DNA of 64,000 nucleotides from NCBI RefSeq assembly GCF_001426885.1, contig NZ_LMFP01000001.1, positions 478,213-542,212 on the forward strand, in the 5' to 3' direction. Shown here piece after piece: positions 26,514 to 37,866 of the stretch. Below the pieces are notes generated by a model, which worked only from the letters and a program-made list of their open reading frames with translations, made no database searches and was not told the DNA's origin. Source of the stretch: Pelomonas sp. Root1444. GTDB lineage: Bacteria; Pseudomonadota; Gammaproteobacteria; Burkholderiales; Burkholderiaceae_C. Position 1 is the stretch's first letter. Every line of letters begins with the position of its first letter. The position numbers and the translations under genes were made by a program.

Positions 26514-27439
26514 CACCAGTCCCCCGAGGCGCCGCCGCCGCCGAAGTCGCCCCCGCCGCCGGACGAGAAGCCGCCGCCGCCGCCCCCGCCCCCGCCGAAT
26601 CCGCCGCCACCACCGCCGCCGAAGCCCCCACCGCCCCAGATGATGGGCGGTATCAGCATGCCGCCGCGACGGCCCGTGGCGCGCGACGTGCGCCGCGCCG
26701 CGCCGATGCCCAGCAGGCCCACCAGCACCAGGGCGGCGACCGCGGCGACGCCGGCCATGAGCAGGCCGCCGCCGAAGGCCCAGCCGGCCGCACCGGCGGC
26801 CCCGGCTGTCGCCAGGCTGCCCAGCTTGCGGCCGAGCATGCCGGTCAGCAGCATGCCGACGACCGGCACGCCGATGAAGAACAGCAAGCCCAGGTCCTGG
26901 AAGCCGAAGCCCTCGTTGGCACTGCCGCCGCCTCGCGGCGCCTGGGTGGGCGCGGGCAGGCCCTCGCCGGCGATGCGCGCCTGCAACCGCTCGATGGCCG
27001 CCTTCAGGCCCCCGGCGTAGTCCCCGGCCTGGAAGGCGGGCTTCATGGCCGTGTCGATGATCTGCCGCGCCGCCAGGTCGGGCACCGCGCCTTCGAGTGC
27101 CTTGGCCACTTCGATGCGCATCTTGCGGTCGCTCTTGGCGACGACGATCAGCAGCCCGTCGCCGACGGCACGGCGGCCGATCTTCCATTGGTCGGCCACG
27201 CGCTGCGCATAGGCGGCGATGTCCTCGGGCGCCGTGGTGGCGACGATCAACACCGCGATCTGCGGGCCGGAGGCGGCCTCGTACGCGGCCAGCTGGTCCT
27301 CCAGCGCCTGGCGTTGCGCCGCGTCCAGCGTGGCCGTCTGGTCCATCACCCGGGCGGTCAGCGCCGGCACCGGCTGCACGTCCTGCGCACGCGCGAACGT
27401 GGCCGCCAGCAGCAGCACCAAGGCAGTCAGCCAGCGCAT
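26513..27439 (-). CDS. YgcG-like TPM-domain membrane protein with polyglycine tail
   Basis: This 308-residue protein has a signal peptide ([17 protein letters not shown]), a TPM domain at about residues 25-150 ([38 protein letters not shown]), membrane segments around residues 185-245 and a C-terminal tail made almost only of glycine with Phe and Ser, ending GGASGDW. This layout is standard for YgcG-type proteins encoded after lemA. The low-complexity tail is encoded by GCC/CCG-type repeats at about 26520-26640. Probable inner-membrane protein exposed to the periplasm; role unproven. Confidence 0.87.
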   Translation of the reverse strand: MRWLTALVLLLAATFARAQDVQPVPALTARVMDQTATLDAAQRQALEDQLAAYEAASGPQIAVLIVATTAPEDIAAYAQRVADQWKIGRRAVGDGLLIVVAKSDRKMRIEVAKALEGAVPDLAARQIIDTAMKPAFQAGDYAGGLKAAIERLQARIAGEGLPAPTQAPRGGGSANEGFGFQDLGLLFFIGVPVVGMLLTGMLGRKLGSLATAGAAGAAGWAFGGGLLMAGVAAVAALVLVGLLGIGAARRTSRATGRRGGMLIPPIIWGGGGFGGGGGGGFGGGGGGGGGFSSGGGGDFGGGGASGDW

Positions 27440-27446
27440 CGCGCGG

Positions 27447-28076
27447 TCACTTGGACGCGGCCGGCGCGGTGGGCGCTGGGGGCTTGGCCGTGCCGAAGTC
27501 CACCGTCGGCGCGGTCGTGATGGCCGCCTCGTTCTGCACGGTGAAGTTGGGCTTGGCCTTGTAGCCGAAGATCATCGCGGTCAGGTTGTTCGGGAAGCTG
27601 CGCGTGTGCACGTTGTAGGCCGCCACCGTCTGGATGTAGCGGTTGCGCGCCACGGTGATGCGGTTCTCGGTGCCTTCGAGCTGCACCCGCAGATCCTGGA
27701 ACCCCTGGTTGGCCTTCAGGTTGGGGTAGTTCTCGGTGACGACCAGCAGGCGCGACAGCGCGCTGCTCAGTTCGCCCTGCGCGGCCTGGAATTTCTTCAA
27801 GGCTTCGGCATCGTTGACCAGTTCGGGCGTGGCCTGCACGCTGGTGGCGCGGGCACGCGCCTCGATGACGCGGGTCAGCGTCTCCTGCTCGAAGTTGGCC
27901 TCCCCCTTCACCGTGTTGACGATGTTGGGAATCAGGTCGGCGCGGCGCTGGTACTGGCTCAGCACCTCGCTCCAGCTGGCATTGACCTGCTCATCAAGCG
28001 TCTGGAACTGGTTGTAGCCGCAGCCGGACAGGCAGGCGGCAAGGGCCAGGGCGGCAAGGATTCTGATCATGGGCAT
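27447..28076 (-). CDS. lemA: LemA family lipoprotein
   Basis: This 209-residue protein begins with a lipoprotein-like signal (LSGC, Cys 19). It contains the LemA core [40 protein letters not shown] and [13 protein letters not shown]. It ends with the typical [15 protein letters not shown]. LemA proteins are mostly helical and occur with TPM proteins, as here. ATG 28076 is used; the ATG two codons later would also serve. The divergent hemE starts 90 bases away. Confidence 0.9.
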   Translation of the reverse strand: MPMIRILAALALAACLSGCGYNQFQTLDEQVNASWSEVLSQYQRRADLIPNIVNTVKGEANFEQETLTRVIEARARATSVQATPELVNDAEALKKFQAAQGELSSALSRLLVVTENYPNLKANQGFQDLRVQLEGTENRITVARNRYIQTVAAYNVHTRSFPNNLTAMIFGYKAKPNFTVQNEAAITTAPTVDFGTAKPPAPTAPAASK

Positions 28077-28166
28077 GTCTCACTGCGGCAAGGTGAACAG
28101 GCCGTGGGCAAACGGCATTCCCGCACCTGGCTCCGACGGTCGGACAGCAGCACGGATAATTTGCCG

Positions 28167-29246
28167 ATGTTTGCCCCACTCCAGAACGACAGCTTCCTGC
28201 GCGCCTGCCTGCGCCAACCCACCGAGCACACGCCCATCTGGCTGATGCGACAGGCCGGCCGCTACCTGCCCGAGTACCGCGCGACGCGCGAGAAGGCCGG
28301 CAGCTTCATGGGCCTGGCGACAAACACCGACTACGCCACCGAGGTGACGCTGCAGCCGCTGGAGCGCTTCCCGCTGGACGCAGCCATCCTGTTCAGCGAC
28401 ATCCTGACCGTGCCCGACGCGATGGGCCTGGGCCTGAGCTTCCAGCAGGGCGAAGGGCCCAAGTTCGCGAAAGTGGTGCGCGATGAGGCGGCCGTCGCAG
28501 CCCTCGAAGTGCCCGACATGGACAAGCTGCGCTACGTATTTGACGCGGTCACATCCATCCGCAAGGCGCTCAACGGCCGTGTGCCGTTGATCGGCTTCTC
28601 GGGCAGCCCCTGGACGCTGGCCTGCTACATGGTGGAAGGCGGCGGCTCGGACGACTACCGGCTCGTCAAGAGCCTGATGTATTCGCGCCCCGACCTGATG
28701 CACCGCATCCTTGACGTGAACGCCCGCGCGGTGGCGGCCTACCTGAACGCGCAGATCGAAGCCGGTGCCCAGGCCGTCATGCTGTTCGACTCCTGGGGCG
28801 GCGTGCTGGCGGACGGCGCCTTCCAGCAATTCAGCCTGGCGTACTCGCGCGCGGTGCTGAGCCAGGTCAAGACCGAGCACGAGGGCCAGCGCATCCCGCG
28901 CATCCTGTTCACCAAGGGCGGCGGCCTGTGGCTGGAAGAGATTGCCGATGCCGGTGCCGACGCCGTGGGGCTGGACTGGACGATGAACCTGGGCGCCGCC
29001 CGCGCCCGCGTCGGCGACCGTGTCGCGCTGCAAGGCAACCTCGACCCCAACGTGCTCTTCGCGCCGCCCGAAGCCGTGCGCGCCCAGGCCCGCGCCGTGC
29101 TCGACAGCTTCGGCGCGCCGACGCCGGGCAGCGGCCACATCTTCAACCTGGGCCACGGCATCAGCCAGTTCACGCCGCCCGAGAGCGTGACGGCCCTTGT
29201 GGACGAAGTACACAGCCACTCACGAAAGCTGCGCGCGGCGATTTGA
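28167..29246 (+). CDS. hemE: Uroporphyrinogen decarboxylase
   Basis: This 359-residue enzyme removes four carboxyl groups from uroporphyrinogen III to give coproporphyrinogen III in haem synthesis. The N-terminal signature [11 protein letters not shown] is complete, as are [20 protein letters not shown] and the C-terminal [13 protein letters not shown]. Length is normal. The frame is open for another 900 bases upstream, but ATG 28167 gives the family N-terminus ([19 protein letters not shown]). Confidence 0.97.
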   Translation: MFAPLQNDSFLRACLRQPTEHTPIWLMRQAGRYLPEYRATREKAGSFMGLATNTDYATEVTLQPLERFPLDAAILFSDILTVPDAMGLGLSFQQGEGPKFAKVVRDEAAVAALEVPDMDKLRYVFDAVTSIRKALNGRVPLIGFSGSPWTLACYMVEGGGSDDYRLVKSLMYSRPDLMHRILDVNARAVAAYLNAQIEAGAQAVMLFDSWGGVLADGAFQQFSLAYSRAVLSQVKTEHEGQRIPRILFTKGGGLWLEEIADAGADAVGLDWTMNLGAARARVGDRVALQGNLDPNVLFAPPEAVRAQARAVLDSFGAPTPGSGHIFNLGHGISQFTPPESVTALVDEVHSHSRKLRAAI

Positions 29247-29277
29247 CACGGCGTGACATCTGCACTTTGGCGGCGAC

Positions 29278-29295
29278 TTATCCCCAAAAATTGGG
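29278..29295 (+). promoter_or_regulatory. DnaA-box-like site with palindrome, copy 1
   Basis: TTATCCCCA (29278-29286) differs from the DnaA box TTATNCACA at one position. It overlaps a small palindrome CCCAA (29283-29287) / TTGGG (29291-29295) with an AAA centre. The segment resembles copy 2, 189 bases downstream. Confidence 0.4.
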
Positions 29296-29466
29296 ATGCG
29301 AGCGACCGCGTCGAAGAATGGTGCGGTGCAAGCTAGAGTTTTCCCGAATTCGTGCTAAGTGATTGATTTTCAAAGCATGCAGCAAAAGCGTGCGGCGGGC
29401 GAATTCAGGGCGGTGCGCCCGCAGGCGGCTTGCTATCGCGGCGCGACGGGCGATTTGCTCACAAAC

Positions 29467-29488
29467 TTATCCACAGAAATTGTGGGCA
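29467..29488 (+). promoter_or_regulatory. Consensus DnaA box with palindrome, copy 2
   Basis: TTATCCACA (29467-29475) is a perfect DnaA box. Its CCACA half (29471-29475) pairs with TGTGG (29481-29485). The opposite strand reads TTGCCCACA, one base from another box. It lies about 75-100 bases before the priA start codon. Confidence 0.5.
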
Positions 29489-29564
29489 ACCCAAGAAGCC
29501 TTGCGAATCATGCACTTGGCCTCGACTCCTGAGCTTTTGCTTCACAAGACGCCCGGAGCGGCGC

Positions 29565-31628
<2,064 letters not shown>

Positions 31629-31640
31629 CCGCCGCCCGGC

Positions 31641-32006
31641 TCAGCGGCGCGGCAGGGTGCTGGCCAGCGCGGCGGCGCGGCGCTGTTGCTCCTGGCGGCG
31701 CAGCGCGCGGGACACCGGGCGGGACAGCAGCAGGGCGAGCAAGCCCAGGCCGATGACCAGCGTGGTGGGGTCGAGGTCGGCGACGAGGCGGTCGAACTGG
31801 CCGTCGACCTCGGCTTGTTGCTGGGCTGGCGTCCAGCGGCTGCCGTTGAAGGCGGCCAGGCTGGTCGAGCCGAGACGGCTGGCGTCGGCCATCACGGTGG
31901 CGGTCGTCGTGTCGGTCAGCGCCTGTGGCTGCGCGTCACGCGAGGCGCCTGCGAAGGCGGTGGAACTCAGGGCAGCGAGGGCAGCAGCAAGGACAAAGGC
32001 TTTCAT
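31641..32006 (-). CDS. Small exported or membrane-anchored protein, unknown
   Basis: This 121-residue protein has a signal peptide (VLAAALAALSSTAFAGAS) and a C-terminal hydrophobic segment (TTLVIGLGLLALLLSRPV) followed by arginines (RALRRQEQQRR). That tail layout resembles sorted-protein tails such as PEP-CTERM, but no Pro-Glu-Pro motif is present. No family recognised. It is convergent with priA (12 bases apart). Function unknown. Confidence 0.6.
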   Translation of the reverse strand: MKAFVLAAALAALSSTAFAGASRDAQPQALTDTTTATVMADASRLGSTSLAAFNGSRWTPAQQQAEVDGQFDRLVADLDPTTLVIGLGLLALLLSRPVSRALRRQEQQRRAAALASTLPRR

Positions 32007-32112
32007 GCGGGCTCACCGGGAAAAGAAGGGCTGGAACGCATTGTTCGCAGCCTAGCGTGGCTGCGGTGTGAAGACTTCACGCGCTTGAGGGGACCCCCCG
32101 CGAATGGGCGAG

Positions 32113-34179
32113 TCAGTCGCTACCGTTGCTTGACTCTTGCCGCGCGGCTGCCTTGGCGGCCAGCTCCGCACGCATGCGCTTGAGCTTCTCACGCGGGTCC
32201 TCGCGGGTGCTGGCCTCGTGGAGCTTCATCTCGGCCAGGAAGCGGCTGGGAATGCCGACGACCGTGTCGCGCCCCTTCTTGCGCCGGCGCAGCGTCGAGA
32301 CCGCCAGCGTCGTGCGGGCGCGGGTGATGCCCACGTACATCAGCCGGCGCTCCTCCTGCAGCGCTTCGGGCGTCAGCTCCGCCTCTTCGCGCTTGAAGGG
32401 CAGCAGGCCTTCGTTGACGCCGGCCAGCACGACATGGGGCCATTCCAGGCCCTTGGACGCGTGCAGCGTCGTCAGCGTCACCTGGTCCTGCTCCTCGCCG
32501 CGTTCGGCCAGCGACAGGATGACGGAGATGGTCTGCGCCACGTCCAGCACGCTCTGCTTGGGCTCGGTGAAACTGACGCCGCCTTCCTCGCTGTGCTGGC
32601 CACCGCAGCGCTTGGCGACCCAGTCGACGAAGTCCAGCACATTGCCCCAGCGCGCCTGGGCGACCTTCTCGTTCTCCTCGTTGTCGAGCAGGTGCGCCTC
32701 GTAGCCAATCTCTTTCAGCCACTCGGTCAGCATCGCGTGGGCGGCGGTGTGGCCCTCGGTGTGCCGGGCCTTGTACTGCAGCTCGTTCACATAACGACCG
32801 AACTCATGCAACTGGGCCAGCGCGCGTGCGGTGATGGCAGTAGCCAGGCTCTCGGAGAACAGCGCCTCGAACATGCTGCACTTCCACTGCGCCGAGAAGG
32901 TGCCCAGGGCGCCCAGCGTGGTGTGGCCGATGCCGCGCTTGGGGGTCGTGACGGCGCGCAGGAAGGCCGGGTCGTCGTCCTGGTTCACCAGCAGGCGCAG
33001 CCAAGCGCACAAGTCCTTGATCTCGGCCTTGTCGAAGAAGCTCTGGCCGCCCGAGACCTTGTAGGGGATCTGCGCGCGGCGCAGCACCTGCTCGAACACG
33101 CGCGCCTGGTGGTTGGCGCGGTAGAGGATGGCGAAGTCGCGGAACTGCGGGCCCTTGCCGTCGGCGCGCAGTTGCTGGATGCGTGCGACGGCGCGTTCGG
33201 CCTCGTGCTCTTCGCCGTCGGCCTCCAGCAGCGCGATGGGCTCGCCGTCGCCGTACTCGCTCCACAGTTTCTTCTCGAACAGCTTGGGGTTGCCCGCAAT
33301 GACGTTGTTGGCCGCGCGCAGGATGGAGCCGGTGGAGCGGTAGTTCTGCTCCAGCGGGATGACCTTGAGCGTCGGGTAATCGGTGGGCAGGCGCTTGAGG
33401 TTCTCGATGGTGGCGCCGCGCCAGCCGTAGATGGACTGGTCGTCGTCGCCCACGGCCGTGAACATGCCGCGCTCGCCCACCAGCGCCTTCAGGAGCTCGT
33501 ACTGCACCGCGTTGGTGTCCTGGTACTCGTCCACGAGCACGTAGCGCAGCTTGTCCTGCCACTTGGCGCGCGCCTCGGCGTCGGTGGTCAGCAGCTTCAG
33601 CGGCAGCGTGATGAGGTCGTCGAAGTCGACGGCCTGGTAGGCCGACAGGCGCTCCTGGTAACGCCCCATGACGGCGGCGGCCGCGCGCTCATCCTCATCC
33701 TTGGCGATCTGGGCCGCCTCGACCGGGCCGAGGCCCTGGTTTTTCCACAGCGAGATGGTCCATTGCCAGCGCCGCGCCTGGTTGACGTCGGTCGTGCCGC
33801 CGGCGTCCTTCAGCACGTTGAGCACGTCGTCGCTGTCGAGGATGGAAAACTGCTCCTTCAACCCCAGCCGTGTGCCTTCCTCGCGCAGCAGGCGCACGCC
33901 CAGGCTGTGGAAGGTCGAGATCGCCAGGTCCTTGGCCGCCTTGTTGCCCACCAGCGCCTTGGCCCGCTCGCGCATCTCCTGCGCGGCCTTGTTCGTGAAC
34001 GTGATGGCGGCGATCTGGCTGGCCCGGTAGCCCGACACCAGCAACTGCGCGATCTTGGTCGTGATGACCCGCGTCTTGCCCGAGCCGGCGCCGGCGATGA
34101 CGAGGCAGGGGCCGCTCAGGTGGTAGACGGCTTCGAGCTGCGCCGGATTCAGGCCGGCGGCGGGGGGGGCTGCGGACAT
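32113..34179 (-). CDS. rep: ATP-dependent DNA helicase, Rep-type (UvrD/REP family)
   Basis: This 688-residue superfamily 1 helicase has Walker A GAGSGKT (near residue 31), the Ia motif AITFTNKAAQEMRERA, Walker B VDEYQDTN, the GDDDQSIYGWRGA motif, and the C-terminal TLHASKGLEWPHV and ITRART motifs. Length and the segment FHSLGVRLLREEGTRLGLK fit Rep of Escherichia coli (673 residues) better than UvrD. It would remove proteins ahead of replication forks. Interesting neighbour of priA, since both act at stalled forks. Confidence 0.88.
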   Translation of the reverse strand: MSAAPPAAGLNPAQLEAVYHLSGPCLVIAGAGSGKTRVITTKIAQLLVSGYRASQIAAITFTNKAAQEMRERAKALVGNKAAKDLAISTFHSLGVRLLREEGTRLGLKEQFSILDSDDVLNVLKDAGGTTDVNQARRWQWTISLWKNQGLGPVEAAQIAKDEDERAAAAVMGRYQERLSAYQAVDFDDLITLPLKLLTTDAEARAKWQDKLRYVLVDEYQDTNAVQYELLKALVGERGMFTAVGDDDQSIYGWRGATIENLKRLPTDYPTLKVIPLEQNYRSTGSILRAANNVIAGNPKLFEKKLWSEYGDGEPIALLEADGEEHEAERAVARIQQLRADGKGPQFRDFAILYRANHQARVFEQVLRRAQIPYKVSGGQSFFDKAEIKDLCAWLRLLVNQDDDPAFLRAVTTPKRGIGHTTLGALGTFSAQWKCSMFEALFSESLATAITARALAQLHEFGRYVNELQYKARHTEGHTAAHAMLTEWLKEIGYEAHLLDNEENEKVAQARWGNVLDFVDWVAKRCGGQHSEEGGVSFTEPKQSVLDVAQTISVILSLAERGEEQDQVTLTTLHASKGLEWPHVVLAGVNEGLLPFKREEAELTPEALQEERRLMYVGITRARTTLAVSTLRRRKKGRDTVVGIPSRFLAEMKLHEASTREDPREKLKRMRAELAAKAAARQESSNGSD

Positions 34180-34233
34180 GGGGCGCGGATCATAGGCGGC
34201 AGGGCCGGCCGGGCTGCCGCGCGAACCGTGGCG

Positions 34234-34428
34234 TCAGGGCCGTTTGGGCGCCTTCATGTCGCCGCGGCAGATCGCCCGCACCAGCGAATAAGTGCACATC
34301 ACGCCCACGGCACCACCCATCGCCAGCGGCAGGGCCGATTCCGTTGCGCTCGTCACACCGGCACCGATCACGATGCTGGCGATGCCGAGGAAGTAATTGA
34401 TCAGGACGCGCTTGCGAGTTTTGGACAC
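34234..34428 (-). CDS. Small two-helix membrane protein, unknown
   Basis: This 64-residue protein has a basic N-terminus (MSKTRKRVLINY) and two hydrophobic segments (LGIASIVIGAGVTSA and MGGAVGVMCTYSLVRAI). No family recognised. It lies 54 bases after the start of rep, on the same strand and upstream of it. Codon use matches the surroundings, which supports expression. Confidence 0.5.
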   Translation of the reverse strand: MSKTRKRVLINYFLGIASIVIGAGVTSATESALPLAMGGAVGVMCTYSLVRAICRGDMKAPKRP

Positions 34429-34557
34429 GACAGTCGGGGTGAGCCTCGGGTCGCATCAGTATGGTGGGCGGGCCAGGCTTGCGGTTGCCGTGGCCGCGCC
34501 GGCTTGCGCTGGCGGCGTGCAAAACGTCTCGCCAGCGCCCAGCCAGCGCAGCGGGCC

Positions 34558-37158
34558 TCAGGCGACCCGGGCCACGCCCTCGCCCGGCAGCGCCCTCAGC
34601 CCCAACCCCAGCAGCAGCAGCACGAAGAAGATGAAGCCGATGCGCGGCGCATCCAGCAGGCTGTCGAAGGCGCCCACGGTGCCCAGGCCGATCAGCGCCG
34701 CGACGATGGCCGGCGCCAGCGGATGGTCGCGGCCGCGGCCGAAGGACAGGCGCACCAGGCACAGCAAATAGGCCGAGCCCAGCAACGTCAAACCCACCAG
34801 GCCCTGTTCGAACAGCACGTGCAGTGCCGCGTTCTTGATGTGCCAGGGCAGGTGGTGGCGGTCGCTGGAGAAGAACCAGCGTGCCATCTCGCGGTTGAAG
34901 TCGCCGTTGACGAGCAACTGCTGGCCCTGGCTGTCCTGCAGGGCGATGCGGCTGATGTCGACGCGCGCGCCGCGCGTGTCCAGCGCCATCGAGAAGGTCA
35001 CGAAGCGCGGCGCCCACCAGTCGCCGCCCAGGGCCGCGACGGGCCCCAGTTGCAGCCGGTGGGTCTGCCATTGGCCGGGGCTGCCCTCGGGGGCGCCTTC
35101 CGCGCGCAGCGGCTTGAGCAGCGGCTCGGCGCTGAAGCAGTGGTCCGGGTAGATCAGGTTCTTCTCGCAGATCTGCAGCACGAGGTGGGCGTCGGTGGCC
35201 GTGCGGCTGGTCAGCGTGATCGTGACCGGCCCGGGCGCCGGTGTCGGGATGCGCTGGCTGACGCGGAACTGCTCCCCGCGACCGAGGACATGCTTGCCGC
35301 CGGTCAGCGCCAGGAAGGCCTCGGCCTCGTCGGTGCGCAGGCGGTAGTCGCCGATCTGGTATTCGATGGGGCCTTCATAGAGGTTGCTGCTGACGAAGCG
35401 GCCCGAGCCCTTGCCCAGCAGCCATTGCCGGCCGCCGTGCAGCAGGCGCAGGCCCTCGCGCCAGTGGGTCAGACGGGTCTGGCCGTCCTCCTTCCAGCTG
35501 GCGACGCGGTCGCGCAGGTAGCCGCCGCCGCCCAGTGCCGCAACGATGGCCATGACCAGCAGCAGCCCGGCCACCAGCAAGGCGCGCTTGCGCCAGCCCG
35601 CCTTGCCGGTGCTGCCCGCGCCCTGCAAGGGCCACAGCCGCGGTTCGACCAGCATCGCCGCCCAGACGCCGGCCAGCGCAAGGCCGGCGGCCACCGAGGT
35701 CCAGCGGCCGGTGGTGCCGCCCCAGTAGTCGGCCACGATGACCATGGTGGCCAGCAACCAGAACCAGCTCGTCGTCACCAGCAGCACGTAGATGGGGCGC
35801 GACTGGCCAGGCGCGTCCTTCCAGCGCAGCGCCGCGCAGCACAGCAGCGCGACGACGTTGAGCACATAGGCCGCCTTGGGCACGGCCATGGACAGCGCCC
35901 AGCTCGCCCCGCCCAGCAGCAGCGCCAGCACGCCGCCCATCAGCAAGGCCGTCAGCCGCTGCGCGAACCCGGGCAGCCACAGGCTGGGCGGCATGGCCAG
36001 CAGCGCGACCATGACGAAGAACAGCGCCAGCAGGCCGCGGTAGCCGCCGCCGCCGAACACCAGCGCCGCGGCCAGCGCGAAGGCGCCGGCCATCGCCAGC
36101 GCGCCCAGCTTGGCCAGGCGCGGCAGCGGCTCGTCGACCGGGCCCAGCGTGCTGTCGATGTGGCTGCTTTCCGGCCCGGATGCGGCCGCGCGGCGGCGCT
36201 GGGCATCGGCCAGCATCACCATCGGGATGAGCGCCAGCGGCAGCGCGAGGTAGACGCCGCGGGAGAAGGTGGTGAGCACCGCATAGGCCGCCAGCAGCGC
36301 GATGCCCAACCCGATGGCGAAGCGCCACGGCGAGCGCGTGCGCAGCAGCGCCAGCAGCGCGAACGGCAGCGTCAGCACCAGGAAGCCGTCCAGCGCCGCG
36401 CCGCCGACATGCATCTCCCAGAACAGGGCGGTGGTGCGGTAGTCGGTGGAGAAGTCCAGCAGCCCGGTGTAGGCCAGGCGCTCCCACAGCGCCGCGGCGC
36501 TGCCGCCGGCCAGCGCCAGCACCAGGCCCAGCAGCAGCCCGCGCGAGAAGCCGCGCGGCCGCGCCGCGGCGGCGGCCGTCCACAGCGGCAGCAGCGCCAG
36601 CGCGAGGAACAGGGACTTGGCATTGCGCACCGAGTTCATGGCCTCGTGATAGCCATGGAACCAGCCGAAGACGAAGCCGCCCGCATCGGCAAAGCCGCGC
36701 TTGACGCTCCACAGCGTCGACAGCGCCAGCGCCAGGATCAGCATGACGACCGCCGGCGAATAGACGATGCCGTGGCGCCAGGCCGGCGCGCGGTCGCGGG
36801 CGTTGAGCTGCAGCGCATAGGCGAGATAACCCCCGCAGCCCGCCGCGGTGACGAGGAGGTCCATCTCCTCGAAGGTGATCCAGCCGCTCCACGGCGCCAG
36901 CCCCACCAGCGGCAGCGGCGCGAGCACCAGGACGGGCGTCTTGACCCAGAACAGCGCTGCCAGCAGCACGACGGCGCCCCAGGCGGCCAGCGCCAGCGGG
37001 GCGGACAGCGGATGGTGCCAGGCCAGTTCGGCGCCGACGAGGCCCAGGCCCAGGCCGGCCGCGAGGGCCAGCCACTGGGCCTTGGTGGCCGGCAGCTTCA
37101 GCTGCAGCTCGCCCAGGCCCATCAAGCCCGCAGCGGGCGTCGCGCCGACGGCCGCCAT
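34558..37158 (-). CDS. O-antigen ligase/polymerase-like multi-spanning membrane protein with C-terminal extracytoplasmic domain
   Basis: This 866-residue protein has about twelve hydrophobic segments in the first 540 residues. A 230-residue soluble domain follows (starting after DRVASWKEDGQTRLTHWREG), then three or four more helices. The segment LTHWREGLRLLHGGRQWLLGKGSGRF resembles the periplasmic-loop region of O-antigen ligase (Wzy_C/WaaL) proteins, and the soluble part looks like a beta-sandwich. ATG 37158 overlaps the stop of the PEP-CTERM gene as ATGA; longer upstream starts would run antisense-like through that gene. It probably joins or polymerises a glycan. Substrate unknown. Confidence 0.72.
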   Translation of the reverse strand: MAAVGATPAAGLMGLGELQLKLPATKAQWLALAAGLGLGLVGAELAWHHPLSAPLALAAWGAVVLLAALFWVKTPVLVLAPLPLVGLAPWSGWITFEEMDLLVTAAGCGGYLAYALQLNARDRAPAWRHGIVYSPAVVMLILALALSTLWSVKRGFADAGGFVFGWFHGYHEAMNSVRNAKSLFLALALLPLWTAAAAARPRGFSRGLLLGLVLALAGGSAAALWERLAYTGLLDFSTDYRTTALFWEMHVGGAALDGFLVLTLPFALLALLRTRSPWRFAIGLGIALLAAYAVLTTFSRGVYLALPLALIPMVMLADAQRRRAAASGPESSHIDSTLGPVDEPLPRLAKLGALAMAGAFALAAALVFGGGGYRGLLALFFVMVALLAMPPSLWLPGFAQRLTALLMGGVLALLLGGASWALSMAVPKAAYVLNVVALLCCAALRWKDAPGQSRPIYVLLVTTSWFWLLATMVIVADYWGGTTGRWTSVAAGLALAGVWAAMLVEPRLWPLQGAGSTGKAGWRKRALLVAGLLLVMAIVAALGGGGYLRDRVASWKEDGQTRLTHWREGLRLLHGGRQWLLGKGSGRFVSSNLYEGPIEYQIGDYRLRTDEAEAFLALTGGKHVLGRGEQFRVSQRIPTPAPGPVTITLTSRTATDAHLVLQICEKNLIYPDHCFSAEPLLKPLRAEGAPEGSPGQWQTHRLQLGPVAALGGDWWAPRFVTFSMALDTRGARVDISRIALQDSQGQQLLVNGDFNREMARWFFSSDRHHLPWHIKNAALHVLFEQGLVGLTLLGSAYLLCLVRLSFGRGRDHPLAPAIVAALIGLGTVGAFDSLLDAPRIGFIFFVLLLLGLGLRALPGEGVARVA

Positions 37159-37784
37159 CAGCGCTTGCGCCGCAGGCCGGCCAGCAGGCCCAGCCCGCCG
37201 AGCAGCAAGGCCGCGCTGGCGGGTTCGGGCACGGCGGTGACCTGGATGTTGTCGATGCCGACGACCTCGGTCACACCGGCGTGGAACTCGCCCTTGATCG
37301 TCAGGCTGGTCACGTTGGCCAGCACCGCCGACAGCGGCGCGCCGGCCCAGCCGGCGCTGGGCGACAACATTACGCTGTAGCGGTGCCACTGGCCGTCGGC
37401 CGGCGGGTTGTTGGCGGCCACGATGTCGAGCATGACCGTACCGGCGGCGCCGGTGATCGTCACCTCGCCGAAGGGTGCCCAGTCGGGCGATTCGTTGTTG
37501 ACGTTGAGCGCATCGAAGGACAGCGTGCCGCCGGCGAAGCCCGACCAGTTGCCCAGCCAGGCCGACGGCGCGTTGAGGAGGAAGTCCGCGTCCGTGGCAT
37601 CGACCACGCGCAGCCAGCCGCCGCCATTGCCGCCGCTGGCGACCCAGGTCTGGGTGCCGCCGGCGGACGAGGTCCAGCCTTCGTCACCGGCATCGAAACC
37701 GGCGGCGGAGGCAGCCAGGGGCAGGGCGGCAAGGGTGGCGATCAGGGTCGCGTTCAGAGTCGCGCTCAGGGGGCAACGGGCCAT
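37158..37784 (-). CDS. PEP-CTERM sorting domain protein with laminin-B-like domain
   Basis: This 208-residue exported protein has a signal peptide (ATLIATLAALPLAASAAG). A beta-rich domain follows with the pattern GWTSSAGGTQTWVASGGNGGG and SPDWAPFGEVTITGAAG, like laminin-B/carbohydrate-binding modules. The C-terminus is a textbook PEP-CTERM tail (VPEPASAALLLGGLGLLAGL then RRKR). Such tails are processed by an exosortase, none of which is in the window. ATG 37784 is chosen because GGAG lies 7 bases upstream; a start 60 bases earlier lacks this. Co-translated with the ligase-like gene. Confidence 0.85.
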   Translation of the reverse strand: MARCPLSATLNATLIATLAALPLAASAAGFDAGDEGWTSSAGGTQTWVASGGNGGGWLRVVDATDADFLLNAPSAWLGNWSGFAGGTLSFDALNVNNESPDWAPFGEVTITGAAGTVMLDIVAANNPPADGQWHRYSVMLSPSAGWAGAPLSAVLANVTSLTIKGEFHAGVTEVVGIDNIQVTAVPEPASAALLLGGLGLLAGLRRKR

Positions 37785-37866
37785 GGCTAGCTCCGGGAGT
37801 GGGGGTCGCATTGTTGCGTAGCGCCCGGTGCGGCGCATCCCCAAACAATCCCGTGCGCCGCCGCCG

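Larger units (their letters stand above)
29247..29564. other. Intergenic region between hemE and priA with DnaA-box-like repeats
   Basis: This 318-base spacer codes for no recognisable protein. It is less G/C-rich than its surroundings and holds two related segments at 29276-29297 and 29465-29488 (listed separately). An open frame at 29363-29572 has no family resemblance and no ribosome-binding site and is not annotated. The spacer presumably carries the priA promoter. Confidence 0.7.

Noticed and set aside
26520-26640. Short repeats of GCC/CCG that look like a tandem repeat array.
   Set aside because: They encode the polyglycine tail of the YgcG-like protein, a normal feature of that family, and not a CRISPR or satellite array.
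32137-37380. A very long open frame on the plus strand of more than 1,700 codons.
   Set aside because: It runs opposite to the rep helicase and ligase-like genes, both with clear motifs. Its translation is rich in Gln, Arg, Ala and His with no family pattern, the usual result of antisense reading of GC-rich codons.
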